Shown here: positions 1 to 11,404 of the stretch, piece by piece
Numbering within the stretch: the first letter of the stretch is position 1
Layout of the letters: the number at the start of each line of letters is the position of its first letter
DNA from: Tiliqua scincoides
Lineage: Eukaryota; Chordata; Lepidosauria; Squamata; Scincidae
Length of the DNA stretch: 64,000 nucleotides
Direction of reading: 5' to 3'
NCBI RefSeq assembly: GCF_035046505.1
Contig: NC_089822.1
Span: 102,556,659-102,620,658, forward strand
The notes under the pieces: generated by a model
Database searches by the model: none
Seen by the model: the letters and a program-made list of their open reading frames with translations, nothing else
Told to the model about the DNA's origin: nothing
Translations under genes and position numbers: made by a program

Positions 1-143
1 CTCCCTCCCATGTCCATCTGCCTGATGAAAAAGATCTGTAGAATCCCAAAGCTTGTGGTTCTTTACTTTGTTACTTTAGGTCTGTATTAAATAAAGCCCT
101 GCCTGATCTTGGATTATAGAGTTTTCTTCTAATGGGCCAAGAT

Positions 144-322
144 AGGGCCAATCCTATCCAATTTTCCAGTGCCGGTGCAGCAGTGCGAATGGGGTGTGCA
201 CTGCTTCCGGTGATGGGGAAGCAGTCAAGGAGGCCTCCTGAAGGTAAGGGAATGTTTGTTCTGTTATCACAGGGCTGCATTGTGGTTGCACCAGTGCTGG
301 AAAGTTGGATAGGATTGGGTCC
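144..322. repeat. Palindromic MITE-like element, long-terminal type
   Basis: Inverted ends: GGGCCAATCCTATCCAA at 144 and the near reverse complement TTGGATAGGATTGGGTCC ending at 322. Related ends occur at 51.99-52.21 kb and about 25.10-25.63 kb. No coding capacity. Class unknown; MITE is inferred from shape and size. Confidence 0.6.
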
Positions 323-3025
323 ATGGTCATCTGTGATTGGGGCCTTTGAGGATGTTGTATTGGGCAGCCAGGAGAGGGACTTCTGAACAAAGATGATCTT
401 TTACCATCAGGCCCAACCTGAGCTATACCAGCTCCTTACCTGGGAAGTATGCCTGACCCAAAGACTCTCAGTTTCCTTTCTTCCTGGTGCACAAAGCACA
501 CACAACCTAGTCCCCACCCACCTTTGTCCCCTCGCAATGAAGGAGGAGTCTGCAGCTTCTCTCCAGCTGAAGGTCAGGTAGCTCTTGGCTCAGGAAGATG
601 CAGCAATGGCCACCACTCTCCTTTTCTTGATGGTTCCCAATGCTCCAGTTCTGAAACGCTTTGGTCTTTGGAGCCCTTTCCGCTTCTAACAATGGTTTCA
701 GGAAGCCCCAGGGCTCTGGAGAGCACACACTGAGAAATGCTGCTCTAGGGAACCAACACTGAAGCCCCAAAAGGAGCACTCTCATTAAGGACTGCAGATA
801 CAGTGCCCCATTTTATTGCAGGTCCCCACTTGTTTTTATCTCTTACCATCCATGTTTCCTCTGAAGAAGAGCTCAAAGCACTTTGCATCTTCTGCATCAT
901 TTCTTATCCAACTGCATACACTTTCCTTCCTTGGAGCCACAGCTGGTCATTTTTAGAAATGATTCATGAGTAGACTTGGTGCTTGTTCTGCTTGCTGCAA
1001 ATGGGAACGTTTGTCTTCATATTGCACAACCTTGCATGATGTTCGGGGGGGGGGGCGGCTCCCTTCCAGGAAAAATAAGAACCAACACAAAACATGTCAG
1101 TCCCCTTAAGAAACCCAACCATTTTCAATGACCTGATTAATACTTGTGCAGCATCAGATTTAAGTAAGCGCCTTGGTTTTTAAGAAATTCTAAGCAATAC
1201 CACAGACAGTATTGCTATGAGAAGGCTTGACGGTGAGCAAAATAATTTTCCATGACTTCTGACATGCACGCAGGCAGGCATGCACAGAATTTGAGCTTAC
1301 TTTGCCAAACAGAATAAGAACAAGACATAGCGCAAATTGTGATCACTGTTGAAGGTGGAATAGACAAGGTGGAGGAACTATACCAAAAGGTATAGAGAAG
1401 GAAGAGTCCAGTAGGGTCAAGTCTCAAGTCAAGAGTGGTTGTTCTATACATGGCAACCGTAGGTCTGAAGGATGGGAGGCAGGCAACATATACAGGCAGG
1501 CAAGCAGGCAGGTTCCAAAAGGCCACTGTACTTGCTGTGGCCCCTTTGGATTTCCCAGATCACTTTCCCTCTCAGCATTCCCCCAGGACCGATCAATTAC
1601 TATTTCACATCTACAGAATTGGGGCTTTATTTATTGATGTATTTATTGAATTAATAAATTCAATTTTTTAGCTAATACTATCACCGAGTGATTTCAAAAA
1701 ATTAATGCAAAATGCATGTATTACTCTTATGTTAATGAGTTTTTTGCAATATTTTTTGCAATATTACTCTTCAGTAGCTTTGGGTGGAATGGGTTAGAGT
1801 CCGTTAGACTGTTAGACCATCAGAGAGCCAGGCTGCCCTAGGAAATGGTAAAACTCAGGGAAGCACCAGCAATCTCTTAGGAACCTGTTTAGTAAACCAT
1901 GCCAATGATCACTAGAGGAAATGACTGCACTGGTCCTAAGGGAAAAAATATTACCTTTTGGCTATTTCAATATTAAACAGCTCAATTTTACAACGCTTCC
2001 CATGAAATGATGCAGCCGCACTTACACACACTCCCACGGGGGGGGGGGGTTTCAGGCCCCTGAAGTCTCATCTCGGTAAAGGAACATTTGTTCCCTCCCC
2101 TGAGGATAAGCTCTTGCCACCACCTGATTGGGTCTATTTGGATCTGTGCCAGTGATTTAGCTGGAGCACATCCATGTAAACCTGGGAAGGTGGATCAAGA
2201 CTGGGAAGGGGGATAGGTAGTGGCACACTGCTGGTGATACCACCCCCTTCCTGGCCTCGATCTGCACTCCTCTCGGCTCGGATCTCCCTGCGCTGACTGT
2301 GCTACCAGTTCCAGTGGATGTGGTCAGACCACTGGCATGCCGACATGCCTGCTTGCTGTTTGCAACAACCATAAAGGAATTTTACTATTGGTCTGGCAGT
2401 GTACGGTGATGTTAGGACTGAGCCAAAAGAGAGATTAATGACAAAACTAAACAATTAAAACAAATCACAGGGGTATTACATTGTTCAAAACCAGCAAAAA
2501 CAAAAGTTAAAAAAAATTTTTTTATCCAAACTACCCATATAATTATGTCAACTTTGCTATTATTTCAGCTTAAATACATTCATTAATGGGAATAAAGTGG
2601 ATGTGAATTAATACAATGTCATTTCACAAAAGTCCACATAATGCGCTTAACACAAATTTCATCATAACCTCTGCTAGTGGGGTGCAAAGGTAACTTTTAA
2701 AGTAGTGGTTCTCTTATATTTAGTAGGGAGAGAGCAATTGTTTCTATACACCCCAGCTTAGCATCTTTTCCACTGGCTGCTTGCCAGCGTCACTCTTGTG
2801 TTTCTTTTTAGATGGGAGTCCCTTTGGGGCAGAGAACCACCCATCCTCTTATTCCTTTATTTGGTGAAAAGCTTTAAGAATTTTTTTACGGAAAAATGGT
2901 GTATACATTTTCTAAATACTACTACCTGTACTTCTTTTTCTTCTCCTCATTATTATTATGCAGCAATAAATCTAATTTTGATCATACTGAATGTACACGG
3001 AACTGCATCCATTACTAGCTTCCTC
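323..3025. other. Non-coding, no gene seen
   Basis: Short open frames here show no recognisable domain. Contains G runs near 1045 and 2039, a GGCA-rich simple stretch at 1485-1510 and A/T-rich sequence at 1620-1770 and 2440-2640. Confidence 0.6.
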
Positions 3026-3118
3026 ACAGCCCAATCCTATCCACGCTTTCATGGGAGTACATGCCACTGACTCTAATGGGACTTACTTCTGAGTAGACAT
3101 GCATAGGACTGGGCTGTC
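3026..3118. repeat. Short palindromic element (~90 bp)
   Basis: Begins ACAGCCCAATCCTAT and ends with the near reverse complement ATAGGACTGGGCTGT. The interior holds the hallmark GACTTACTTCTGAGTAGACA. First of at least fifteen copies in the window. Confidence 0.7.
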
Positions 3119-3334
3119 AATGATTTTCCCCAGAGGATACCTGTGTTTGCAAGCATGTATTTGTTGCAGCTACCACTGATAGACTGAGGTATATTTTAAG
3201 ATTACCACAGATGTATAACTAAACTTTAATGTGTGAAACAGCTGTACTCCCTTCTGCCATACTTTCATCAATATCATTTTAATGCTTGAATGATTGATAG
3301 AGCTGCTGTTGCTAACCCAGAAACCATGATAAAT

Positions 3335-3560
3335 TTATTTTTCACATTTTTATACCAACTTTCTTCCAAGGAGCTCAGGGTGTTGTACATGGCTCCTTCT
3401 CTCCTTTTGTCCTCACAACAACCCTGTGAAGTAGGTTAGGCTGCAAGATGGTGACTGCCTCAAGGGCACCCAGGAAGCTTCGTGGCTGAGCAGGGATTTG
3501 AACCTGTTATTCTTGAGGAAGCTCATCTGAGGGATTTATTGTACCTTGGAAGTTCGTGTT
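3335..3560 (-). repeat. tRNA-derived SINE-like remnant
   Basis: Reads on the minus strand. The interior (CTCACAACAACCCTGTGA, then GTAGGTTAGGCTG) and GGGATTTGAACC, the reverse of a tRNA B-box-like segment, match the common squamate tRNA-SINE layout I know. Its tRNA head is worn or lost. A shorter similar remnant may lie at 25955-26010. Confidence 0.5.
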
Positions 3561-3939
3561 TGACCCTGTTGTTCTCCTTCCAAAACCAGGTCACTTAACC
3601 TCACAGTCAACCGAGAGAGGACAGAGATAAATCCATGCCTGGGTATAGCATAGTGCTTCCCACATATGCACATCACTTGATTTCTCCACCCTCAATGATG
3701 AAGCTGAGTAAGTGGGTTTACTCAATTGGAAAGTATTGTGCTCAAGATGATATGAATGAAGCTTATTCATATCTACAGTCATCACTGGCTGGTGTGGTCA
3801 TCAAGGGATGGGCACACATATGGCGAACTAGCCCCAGGGCCAAAATACATGCAACACATTTTCATGTACATTTTTCATGTAGTGTTTCCCTGAAGAAAAA
3901 AAAATGACACAGTGCATTTAGAAATGGAATACATTTGTT

Positions 3940-4378
3940 GTTGGCAACCTTCAGTCTCGAGAGACTATGGTATCGCGCTCTGAAAGGTGGTTCTGGAACA
4001 TCGTCTAGTGTGGCTGAAAAGGCCAATTTGGAAGTGACAATCCCTTCCACAACGGGAGCAAGTGCAGTCTGACCCTGGTCTGTCTCCCTGGCTATGGGCC
4101 TTCCTTCTTTGCCTCTTAGCCTCAGACTGTTGGCCAAGTGTCTCTTCAAACTGGGAAAGGCCATGCTGCACAGCCTGCCTCCAAGCGGGCCACTCAGAGG
4201 CCAGGGTTTCCCACCTTTTGAGGTCCACTCCTAAGGCCTTCAGATCCCTCTTGCAGATGTCCTTGTATCGCAGCTGTGGTCTACCTGTAGGGCGCTTTCC
4301 TTGCATGAGTTCTCCATAGAGGAGATCCTTTGGGATCCGGCCATCATCCATTGGAATACATTGGGCCCTCCTCATCTG
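3940..4378 (-). mobile_element. LINE 3' end (partner of the 5S-SINE tail)
   Basis: Minus-strand open frame encoding the end of a non-LTR retrotransposon polyprotein: MDDGRIPKDLLYGEL, then GKRPTGRPQLRYKDICKRDL, and a terminal zinc finger (CSRCGRDCHFQIGLFSHTRRC begins near 4050; cysteines and histidines well spaced). The last ~35 bases read, on the minus strand, ATAGTCTCTCGAGACTGAAG then GTTGCCAAC, nearly the same as the tails of the three 5S-SINEs in this window. Only the 3' end is present. Clade not certain; RTE-like or a neighbouring clade. Confidence 0.7.
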
Positions 4379-4384
4379 TGAGTT

Positions 4385-4640
4385 TGGAACCTGCGGATTT
4401 AGCTTACTGTAGGTTCCAAACCCACAGCTGGAGGGCCTCACCGAACCTCCCAGACATGACCAGAAGTGCCTTCCAGTTGTGTCCAGGTGTTCTGCGGTGT
4501 ACAGAGGCATTTTCTGTCACATCCAGAGGTTCTCTAAAGGAATCCCAGAAGGATCTCGTTATCCATGGATTCAGAATCTGTAGGGGGCCCAGGAACACAA
4601 CCCCTGTGGATAGCGAGGTCCCACCCGTACTTACATGGCT
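4385..4640. repeat. Possible Tigger-like DNA transposon remnant
   Basis: Contains TTATCCATGGATTCAGAATC and TGTGGATAGCGAGGTCCCAC, resembling the ends of pogo/Tigger elements. It abuts the LINE tail. No intact inverted ends found. Confidence 0.35.
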
Positions 4641-4910
4641 GGCAGGAGGAGTTCTTAACCCTGCCTTCTCCAACTGGTCTTCAGCTAAAAATAGAGTTCC
4701 CCTTGTTGCTTTTAGGCTGCAGGGGTACTCAACACATATTTTCTCCCTGGTGTGGAATAATAGCAGTTGGACAAAGAATTTTTAGTGGAAAAAGAGCCAG
4801 TGGAAAAAAAGGTTAAGGAAGATCCCCTCTGCAGCCTTTCACTGCAATTTTGTAAAATAACTTTTTTTAAAAGCTGAGGAAAAACCAAAATGCAACTGTT
4901 TCCCTGCACA

Positions 4911-5040
4911 TGCCCTATCTCATCTGATCTCGGAAGCTAAGCAGGGTCAGGCCTGGTTAGTACTTGGATGGGAGACCGCTTGGGAATACCGGGTGCTGTA
5001 GGTTTGTACCATAGTCTTTCGAGACTAAAGGTTGCCAACC
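4911..5040 (+). repeat. 5S rRNA-derived SINE, copy 1
   Basis: Matches 5S rRNA from its middle onward: GATCTCGGAAGCTAAGCAGG, TTAGTACTTGGATGGGAGAC, ATACCGGGTGCTGTAGG, so it keeps the internal Pol III promoter region. It then runs into the LINE-type tail GTCTTTCGAGACTAAAGG, GTTGCCAACC. No clear target duplication found for this copy. Confidence 0.88.
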
Positions 5041-6609
5041 AATAATTTGGGGCCTTGTATGTGCTTTGAGTCAGGTTACAGGGTACCAGAGAAGTTCTGT
5101 CCCCCTGAGTTTTTTTTTTTTTAACAGCAGTTGCTTTTAAAAGACCTGGGGGACAGCTCAAGATTCGGCTAAAACAGAGGGGAATCGAGGAGTGTGAATT
5201 TCATTAATTTAATATTTTCAGGAATTTTCATCAATTCATTGCCTTGTGGTGATTTTGGTCAGGAGAGGCCAGGTATACACCTATCAAGTAGCATGAATAA
5301 AATGAAGGGTGCCCTGCTTCATCTCCCATAATTCAAACACTGGCTGATTTCCAGTTTGCTGGCACTCGCCACCCCCAGAGGTGGTATTAGCGTAAAAACC
5401 ACAGCTAAGTGTCAAATGCCAGCTATGGCAAGAAATTAAATATGAGGAATGACTCACAAGCACTACATAAAAATAACAGGAGGTCAGCTAGTGTACGTGC
5501 ATGTGGCAAATTTCTGATTTTAAGGGAAAGAGAAACACTCTTTTTAAACCTTTTCCTACCAAAGATGAATCTTCACATAAGAAAAATGCACACATGGTTT
5601 GGAACGTAGGTTACAGTGCTCTTGCACAGCAGCTCTCTTGCATTTAACACTGGAGTGTGCACAGTAGAACCTCCTGGGGATGATGCCCCCATGAGTCACA
5701 CTTGCCAGCTTCACTTTGCCTCTGGTAGGGCCAAGGCCAGCCAAAGGGCAGGTCAAACCTAAAGCACGGAGAGTTTGCTGCTGCCCGCCCCCTCACATTC
5801 ACCCCCATCTCCTTACTTCCAAGCAGAGGTGGAGTCAGTGGTGGCAGTGTCAAAAAAAACACAAAGGCAGCGGCAATCTGCTTCTCTACCACCCTCCCAA
5901 TGCAGTCACTTTGAATAAAGTTTGACATGTGGGACATGCTGGGGGGCACATACCTTCCTCAACTACCCTCTTACCTCATTTCTTCCCAGGTGAATCCCAG
6001 GTAAAGGAGGATCTCAGGAGGCAAGTCAGAGGGGCTCTGCTGTAAATAACAGTCTATTAACTCACATGCACTTTTAAAGTCACATTTCGATTGCTTTCCA
6101 GTCGTCTGGCATTAGAAATTGTATTTTAATATACTTTTTAAAGTCCTATTAAATTTTAAATTTGTAATTAAAATTGTAAATTTTTAAATTTTGTGAACTA
6201 GACTAGACCATCTTCACAGAGTTGGGCTTCTCTTCTTCAATAGTGCCTTCTAATGGCACCTTTTTGATTCCCACAATGCAGTGGTTCTGGTGCTGACTAG
6301 GCTGCATTCAGCACAAGATGTTCAGCTGCTGAAGGTCTCCTTGGGTAAGGGGGACATTGGTCGCCTTGCCTTGGGGTAAGCCCCTGGAGCCGCAACAGGT
6401 CAACTTGCAACTGGGCCAATTATATATCTTGCACAAGTCCATGTAGACCGATGCAAGTGGATGTGCCTCAGCTTCCAAGTTAGTCATGGCTGCAAAAGCA
6501 ACACAGAGAAGACTTTGCATTGCTCTTGCCTTCCTGAATGGCTTGGAAGCTGAAAAGGAGGGACCACTTTACATGGGTGTCCTGGCAACCCGAGGAAACT
6601 TAGTATCCC
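5041..6609. other. Non-coding, no gene seen
   Basis: No recognisable coding region. A/T-rich at 6110-6200. 6300-6430 may be a worn relative of the long-terminal palindromic element (CTCCTTGGGTAAGGGGGACA). Confidence 0.5.
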
Positions 6610-6836
6610 CCCCCAACCAGAGGTGTCCCTAGGTTGGGACAAAAAAGGGGGCTCAAACCAACATGATGAAGTTCAACAGACGCAAATGTAAAGTCCTGAA
6701 CATAGGTACAAAAAAGAAAAAAGAAAAAAAAGAAATCAGATGCGTAAGTACAGAATGGGGGACACTTGACTTGGCAGCAGCTCATATGAAAAGGATCTAG
6801 GTGTCCTAGTGGACCCCCAACCAGAGGTGTCCCTAG
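6610..6836 (+). mobile_element. Internal CR1 fragment between ~23-bp direct repeats
   Basis: A ~175 bp piece of a CR1 reverse-transcriptase region (ATGATGAAGTTCAACAGACG, then CAAATGTAAAGTCC) lies between two copies of CCCCAACCAGAGGTGTCCC with adjoining bases, at about 6611-6634 and 6813-6836. The same CR1 piece, nearly identical, is inside the longer CR1 copy at 11405. The fragment has neither CR1 end. Confidence 0.7.
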
Positions 6837-7979
6837 TAGGGTATGGTCAGAGTGTGGGTTAGGAATAACTCAACCAGGATGCCCCACCCCCCTCATTATG
6901 GCCATATATTTGTCATGAAAAGGCAGGGCTCAGGGTACCCACCCCAGTTGCCCTACTTAAGGGACAGCTCTGACTCCACCCCAGGTTCTCTACACAGCTG
7001 TCTTTTAGCTTTCCATCCTTCAGCCACCTTTGTTCCAGTGATAAACAAGAAGCCATTTAGTAGAGTCAGCATTTGCAATGGTTGAAACACAGAAGCACCA
7101 GAGATGTTGATTCTAAAGATAGAGCCAGATGCTGAGTAAAACAGAGCCTCCGGATGGAGCCATCATTTCACAGCAGCTTACTCAGCATAGAAACCTCTCA
7201 ACCAACCTCTCAACTGCCTCCTCTTGAGAATGAACTTCCATTTCCACACACCTGGTTTCCAGTCCTGGCTCCTGCTCACACTTCGGTTAAGAGGCATACA
7301 AAATGAACACCAAAGCATAATGTCTGGGCATGAACTTTTTCACCTCCTGGCAAATAGGAGAACATCAAGTAGCAGTGCAAGCTGTCACTTAGGGTGAAGG
7401 TGTATTGCTACAAAGTTTCTCCAGAGACCATGGAGAGCAAGAACATTTTCAAGTACAGTACACAGTTTTCTACCAATAACAGCAATGGTAAATGGTGGAG
7501 TTAGATGGCACCATTATCTTGCCCCTGGTCCTCAGTAAGTTGGTAAATGGGAGTCTTGTACGATTGTGTATTCATTTCTGGAACCTAAGAAAATGAATTT
7601 GAATGGGGTCTATTCAGTTTATTATCACATTATTTTCCATGGACATGATGGGTGTACAAATGACCCAGTCATTTTTAAAAAATTTTTGTTCCCCAGCTGT
7701 TTGTTGTTTTTTTTTATTTTATTATTTTAAGCTCTCTTTTAATTGGTCTTTGTTGCTGCCTGGATCAATGGTAGGAGGAGATGCAATTTGTAGTCATCTC
7801 AAACCATCTCAAACACCCATGCTGCAAAGAATGAAGCATCACCTGCAGCAGCAGCAGCAGCAGTAGAAATGGTCACCACTGTGAACAAATGACTATTGTC
7901 AACATGGCCGCCAACACTGTTTCATAGCAGTAGCAACTTTATCACTTGTGCTGCTCTAGAATGATGCTGCAACCCAGAG
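6837..7979. other. Non-coding, short CAG repeat
   Basis: No gene recognised. A short (CAG)n run is at 7846-7863 in a weak open frame; I do not take that frame as coding. Confidence 0.55.
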
Positions 7980-8060
7980 TAACAGGGCTGGCTCAAGACC
8001 TCCTGATGTCAGAGGTGGCATTCCAAATGCTGTCCCCCCTTACCTGATGATGTTCCAGGA

Positions 8061-8431
8061 CAGGGGTGCTCAATAGGTGGATCGTGATCTACCGGTAGAT
8101 CGCGAGGCAAAATGAGTAGATTGCGGAGTGCCGACCCCCCCCTTCAGGTGCCTCTGGGAGGAAACGCCGGGAGTAAGGCCCATTGTACTCAATGGGGCTT
8201 ACTCCCAGGTAAGTGTGGCTAGGATTGCAGCCTCACAGCCTAATCCTAGGCATGTCTACTCAGGAGCAAGTCCTGTTATACTCAGTAGGGCTCAAGGTAC
8301 ACCAACATACATTGTACACGTAAATGTTATGTTATGATGGCGCGAACATTGTAAAAAAAAACTCTGGTAGATCTCCGGGCCTTGCTGGGTTTCAAAGTAG
8401 CTCTCGAGCCAAAAAAGTGTGAACACCCCTG
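8061..8431. mobile_element. hAT MITE with perfect 8-bp target duplications
   Basis: Starts CAGGGGTGCTCA and ends TGTGAACACCCCTG, inverted relatives, with GATCTACCGGTAGATCGC near the left end. TTCCAGGA flanks both sides (8053-8060 and 8432-8439), the 8-bp duplication expected for hAT. The interior holds pieces of two palindromic elements (8170-8233, 8236-8300). No transposase, so moved in trans. Confidence 0.88.
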
Positions 8432-8500
8432 TTCCAGGATCTGCTCCTCCCACTCTCCGATTCTATAGCTCAGTATGCTTCTCCCCTCCACATTTGGGGC

Positions 8501-9372
8501 AAAAAATCAAAACTTTACATATAGGCTGATGGGTTCTGAGCTATCTGTGACAGATCAGGAGAGAGATCTTGGGGTGGGGGTGGGGTGGACAGGTCGATGA
8601 AAGTGTCGACCCAATGTGCGGCGGCAGTGAAGAAGGCCAATTCTATGCTTGGGATCATTAGAAAAGGTAGTGAGAACAAAATGGCTAATATCATAATGCT
8701 GTTGTACAAATCGATGGTAAGGCCACACCTGGAGTATTGCGTCCAGTTCTGGTCGCCACATCTCAAAAAGGATATAGTGGAAATGGAAAAGGTGCAAAAG
8801 AGAGCGACTAAGATGGTTACGGGGCTGGGGCACCTTCCTTATGAGGAAAGGCTACGGATTTTGGGCCTCTTCAGCCTAGAAAAGAGGCGCCTCAGGGGGG
8901 ACATGTTTGAGACATACAAAATTATGCAGGGGATGGACAGCGTGGATAGGGAGATGCTCTTTACACTCTCACACAACACCAGAACCAGGGGACATCCACT
9001 AAAATTGAGTGTTGGGAGAGTTAGAATAGACAAAAGAAAATATTTCTTTACTCAGCGTGTGGTTGGTCTGTGGAACTCCTTGCCACAGGATGTGGTGATG
9101 GCGTCTGGCCTGGACGCCTTTAAAAGGGGATTGGACAAGTTTCTGGAGAAAAAATCCATTACGGGTTACAAGCCATGATGTGTATGTGCAACCTCCTGAT
9201 TTTAGAAATGGGTTATGTCAGAATGCCAGATGCAAGGGAAGGCACCAGGATGCAGGTCTCTTGTTATCAGGTGTGCTCCCTGGGGCATTTGGTGGGCTGC
9301 TGTGAGATACAGGAAGCTGGACTAGATGGGCCTATGGCCTGATCCAGTGGGGCTGTTCTTATGTTCTTCTGT
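8501..9372 (+). mobile_element. CR1 LINE, 5'-truncated, tail TTCTTATG
   Basis: Carries the C-terminal part of a CR1 reverse transcriptase and ends in a CR1-type tail (GGGGCTGTTCTTATGTTCTT). It sits inside the unnamed repeat whose unbroken relative shows the empty site. The opening is worn. Confidence 0.82.
8585..9178 (+). pseudogene. CR1 reverse transcriptase C-terminal open frame (197 codons)
   Basis: Open for 197 codons. Contains VKKANSMLGIIRKG, MVRPHLEYCVQFWSP, EKVQKRATKM, the ERLRILGLFSLEKRRLRGD block and RVVGLWNSLPQDVV, the standard order of the end of CR1/L2-type polymerases. The catalytic YADD part is upstream and lost, so this piece cannot be an active enzyme. The frame just before 8585 (LSVTDQERDLG-like) is out of register. 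Confidence 0.85.
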
Positions 9373-9520
9373 TCTCTTCCTCTCTGCCCCCTCCTTCTTT
9401 TCCAATCCAGGGAATAGAAGGAGGAGGAGGTGGGGGCAAGTAGGTGGATAGAGATGGGCACCTGCCGCCAACCTGCCGACTGAGGCAACTGCTTTAGTTG
9501 GCCTCGTGGATGGACCAACC

Positions 9521-10536
9521 CTGCAAAGCAGGACTATTCATGACGGCACCTACCAAAAGATGGCTGAACATTTTATCTTCTGCCAGTGCCAAACTCTGTG
9601 TTAGATTAATTACATGCGGTTTTAACCCTTTGTCACTATTGTGATCCTGATCTCGATTGAGCTTGTTCAGCTTCTCTTTACCATGGGAGGGAAGTTCCCA
9701 TTGCTGCCAATGGCAGCTTCCAACCCAGAGCAAACAGCATTGGCTGGGTGCATCAGTCCAGTTTGGAACCACAGCATAAGGGAAAGGTTGAATCCTCACT
9801 TCACCCCTGCCACGGTCACAATCCTGATCAACCTGCATGACTACTATTAACATTTTTTTAAAAATGAACACACAGGGCCAAGTATTTTTAACATGCATTT
9901 ACTTTGACCTTGAATGAGAAAAGATTTGCTAGGTAAGCTCCCAGTTTCCATGTGGAAGCCTCATTTCCCCTGTGGCCACTGGTGCGGACCTAGTTAGAAA
10001 GGAACCCTAGTAAGAAGGCTGAGGAAAGGATACCATACATCACTTCCCCCCCCCCAGTGCCTCCAACAGTCCCTGTCCTTGACAGTACTAGGGGTTGGGA
10101 GGCTTTGATATCACCTGCCTATAGCAGCACTGGGAACACCCACTGGACTGGGAAAAGGACTCTGAAGAACATCTTACACCCCTGACCTCTCTCTGCTACC
10201 ATCACCTTTAATCAGAGGGAATTAGAGGCACAGTAGTTCGATCTGTGTTCATTTAATAACATTGACTGCACCCAAGACAGCTTAAGGAAGAGGACAGTAC
10301 CTTCTGCCTTTAAATCTGATTTTAATTTTGTGAACTACTTGAGGACAATTATGGTTCAAAAGGGGTATGCAAACCTTGCTAAATAAAACCAATGCACATA
10401 GCTAAGACATAGAATTTGATTCATTTCTTGTGATCATAAATGGCTGAAAATTCTATTCCACTTGTCTGTGTCATGGGAAAAAGAGGTGTTCGAACCAGTA
10501 TGGCTGATCTTCTCTGAAAAGACTTTCTGGGGTGTA
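9521..10536. other. Non-coding, no gene seen
   Basis: Nothing coding recognised. A short CCCC run at 10046-10056. Confidence 0.55.
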
Positions 10537-11254
10537 CAGTCAGTTCTCTTTATATACAAATTTGCTATCTCCAAATTTGCCTATCTGCAAGGGGCAAAAC
10601 TGCCACCTACCTCTCATTGTCTGTGATGCTGTTACCCACTAATAGTGTGCTGGCGCTGCATCAAATGGGCATTGGTACTGGTTTGTGGAGAACTGTCAGA
10701 TGCATTTGTGTCTGCTTCCAGACTTACCCCACCATCTTGGGGACTCCAGCTGAAACTTCACAGCCCTGGTGATGATGAGAGGTCTCTGGAAGGCTATATG
10801 ACGGCTGGTCTGGGGCAAATCAAGGGAAGGAGCCGAGAGAGGTGGTGGAGGAGGAAAGGTGAAGCAACTCTCTCCCCACTTCTGATCTTTGAGGCCTTGT
10901 TGTTGGGCTGAGCACTCTCAATGAGTTGAGGAATACCCAGCCTGGAGCCACAACCTTCAAAGCAACAAGGGATATCCAACATGGAGGAGGAAGCATCAGA
11001 TGCTGGAGATGTACGTAAGCCCTCGCTCAGGGCCTCTGAGAGGAATTACAAATTACCCCTTTTACCCCCCCTCTCCTAGGCCCTGCCCTCGCTATCACCC
11101 ATCTCCATATATTCAAGATAAGATTCAGGTTCAGTTTGAGTCCCCTGGAATCTAACCACATTTTCTCCATAGGCTCAATGATTCAGTATCCACAAATTCA
11201 GTATCCACTAGGTTTTCCAGGAACCTAGCCCTAGCAGATAATGAGAACTGACTG
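10537..11254. mobile_element. Tigger-like (pogo/mariner) non-autonomous DNA transposon
   Basis: Perfect 12-bp inverted ends, CAGTCAGTTCTC at 10537 and GAGAACTGACTG ending 11254, flanked by TA on both sides (10535-10536, 11255-11256), the target duplication of Tc1/mariner elements. The right end continues as GGATACTGAATTTGTGGATA on the reverse strand, the layout of Tigger ends. 718 bp, no transposase frame. Confidence 0.82.
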
Positions 11255-11404
11255 TATATGCTTTGCTCCAAGGTCTCCACTTCTTCATTTTGTCTACATA
11301 TATGCAGGATGCAACTGCTCCCCACAAAATCCTCTCCTCTTCCCACTAATAACTTCATCTAAAAAAAAAAAATCCAGAACAACCTTGACAGGCTCCATTA
11401 TCGG

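Larger units (their letters stand above)
7980..9520. repeat. Unnamed repeat split by a hAT MITE and a CR1 insertion
   Basis: Three pieces (about 7980-8060, 8432-8500 and 9373-9520) line up in order with the unbroken copy at about 21785-22035 in LAG3 intron 6, sharing GCTCCTCCCACTCTCC, CCCCTCCACATTTG, TTCCAATCCAGGGA and AGTTGGCCTC-type blocks. The intruders are the MITE at 8061-8431 and the CR1 at ~8501-9372. Family unknown. Confidence 0.6.

Noticed and set aside
3965-4510. 181-codon minus-strand open frame as a zinc-finger host gene
   Set aside because: It is a LINE polyprotein end read through into a neighbouring repeat; the zinc finger is part of that LINE family.
4911-5040. 5S rRNA gene
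   Set aside because: The 5' third of 5S is missing, a LINE-type tail follows, and two other copies have target duplications, so these are SINEs.
7603-7866. Polyglutamine-ending frame
   Set aside because: Short CAG run in a frame with no other protein-like feature.
8585-9178. 197-codon open frame as a host gene
   Set aside because: Text is the end of a CR1 reverse transcriptase and it is followed by a CR1 tail.
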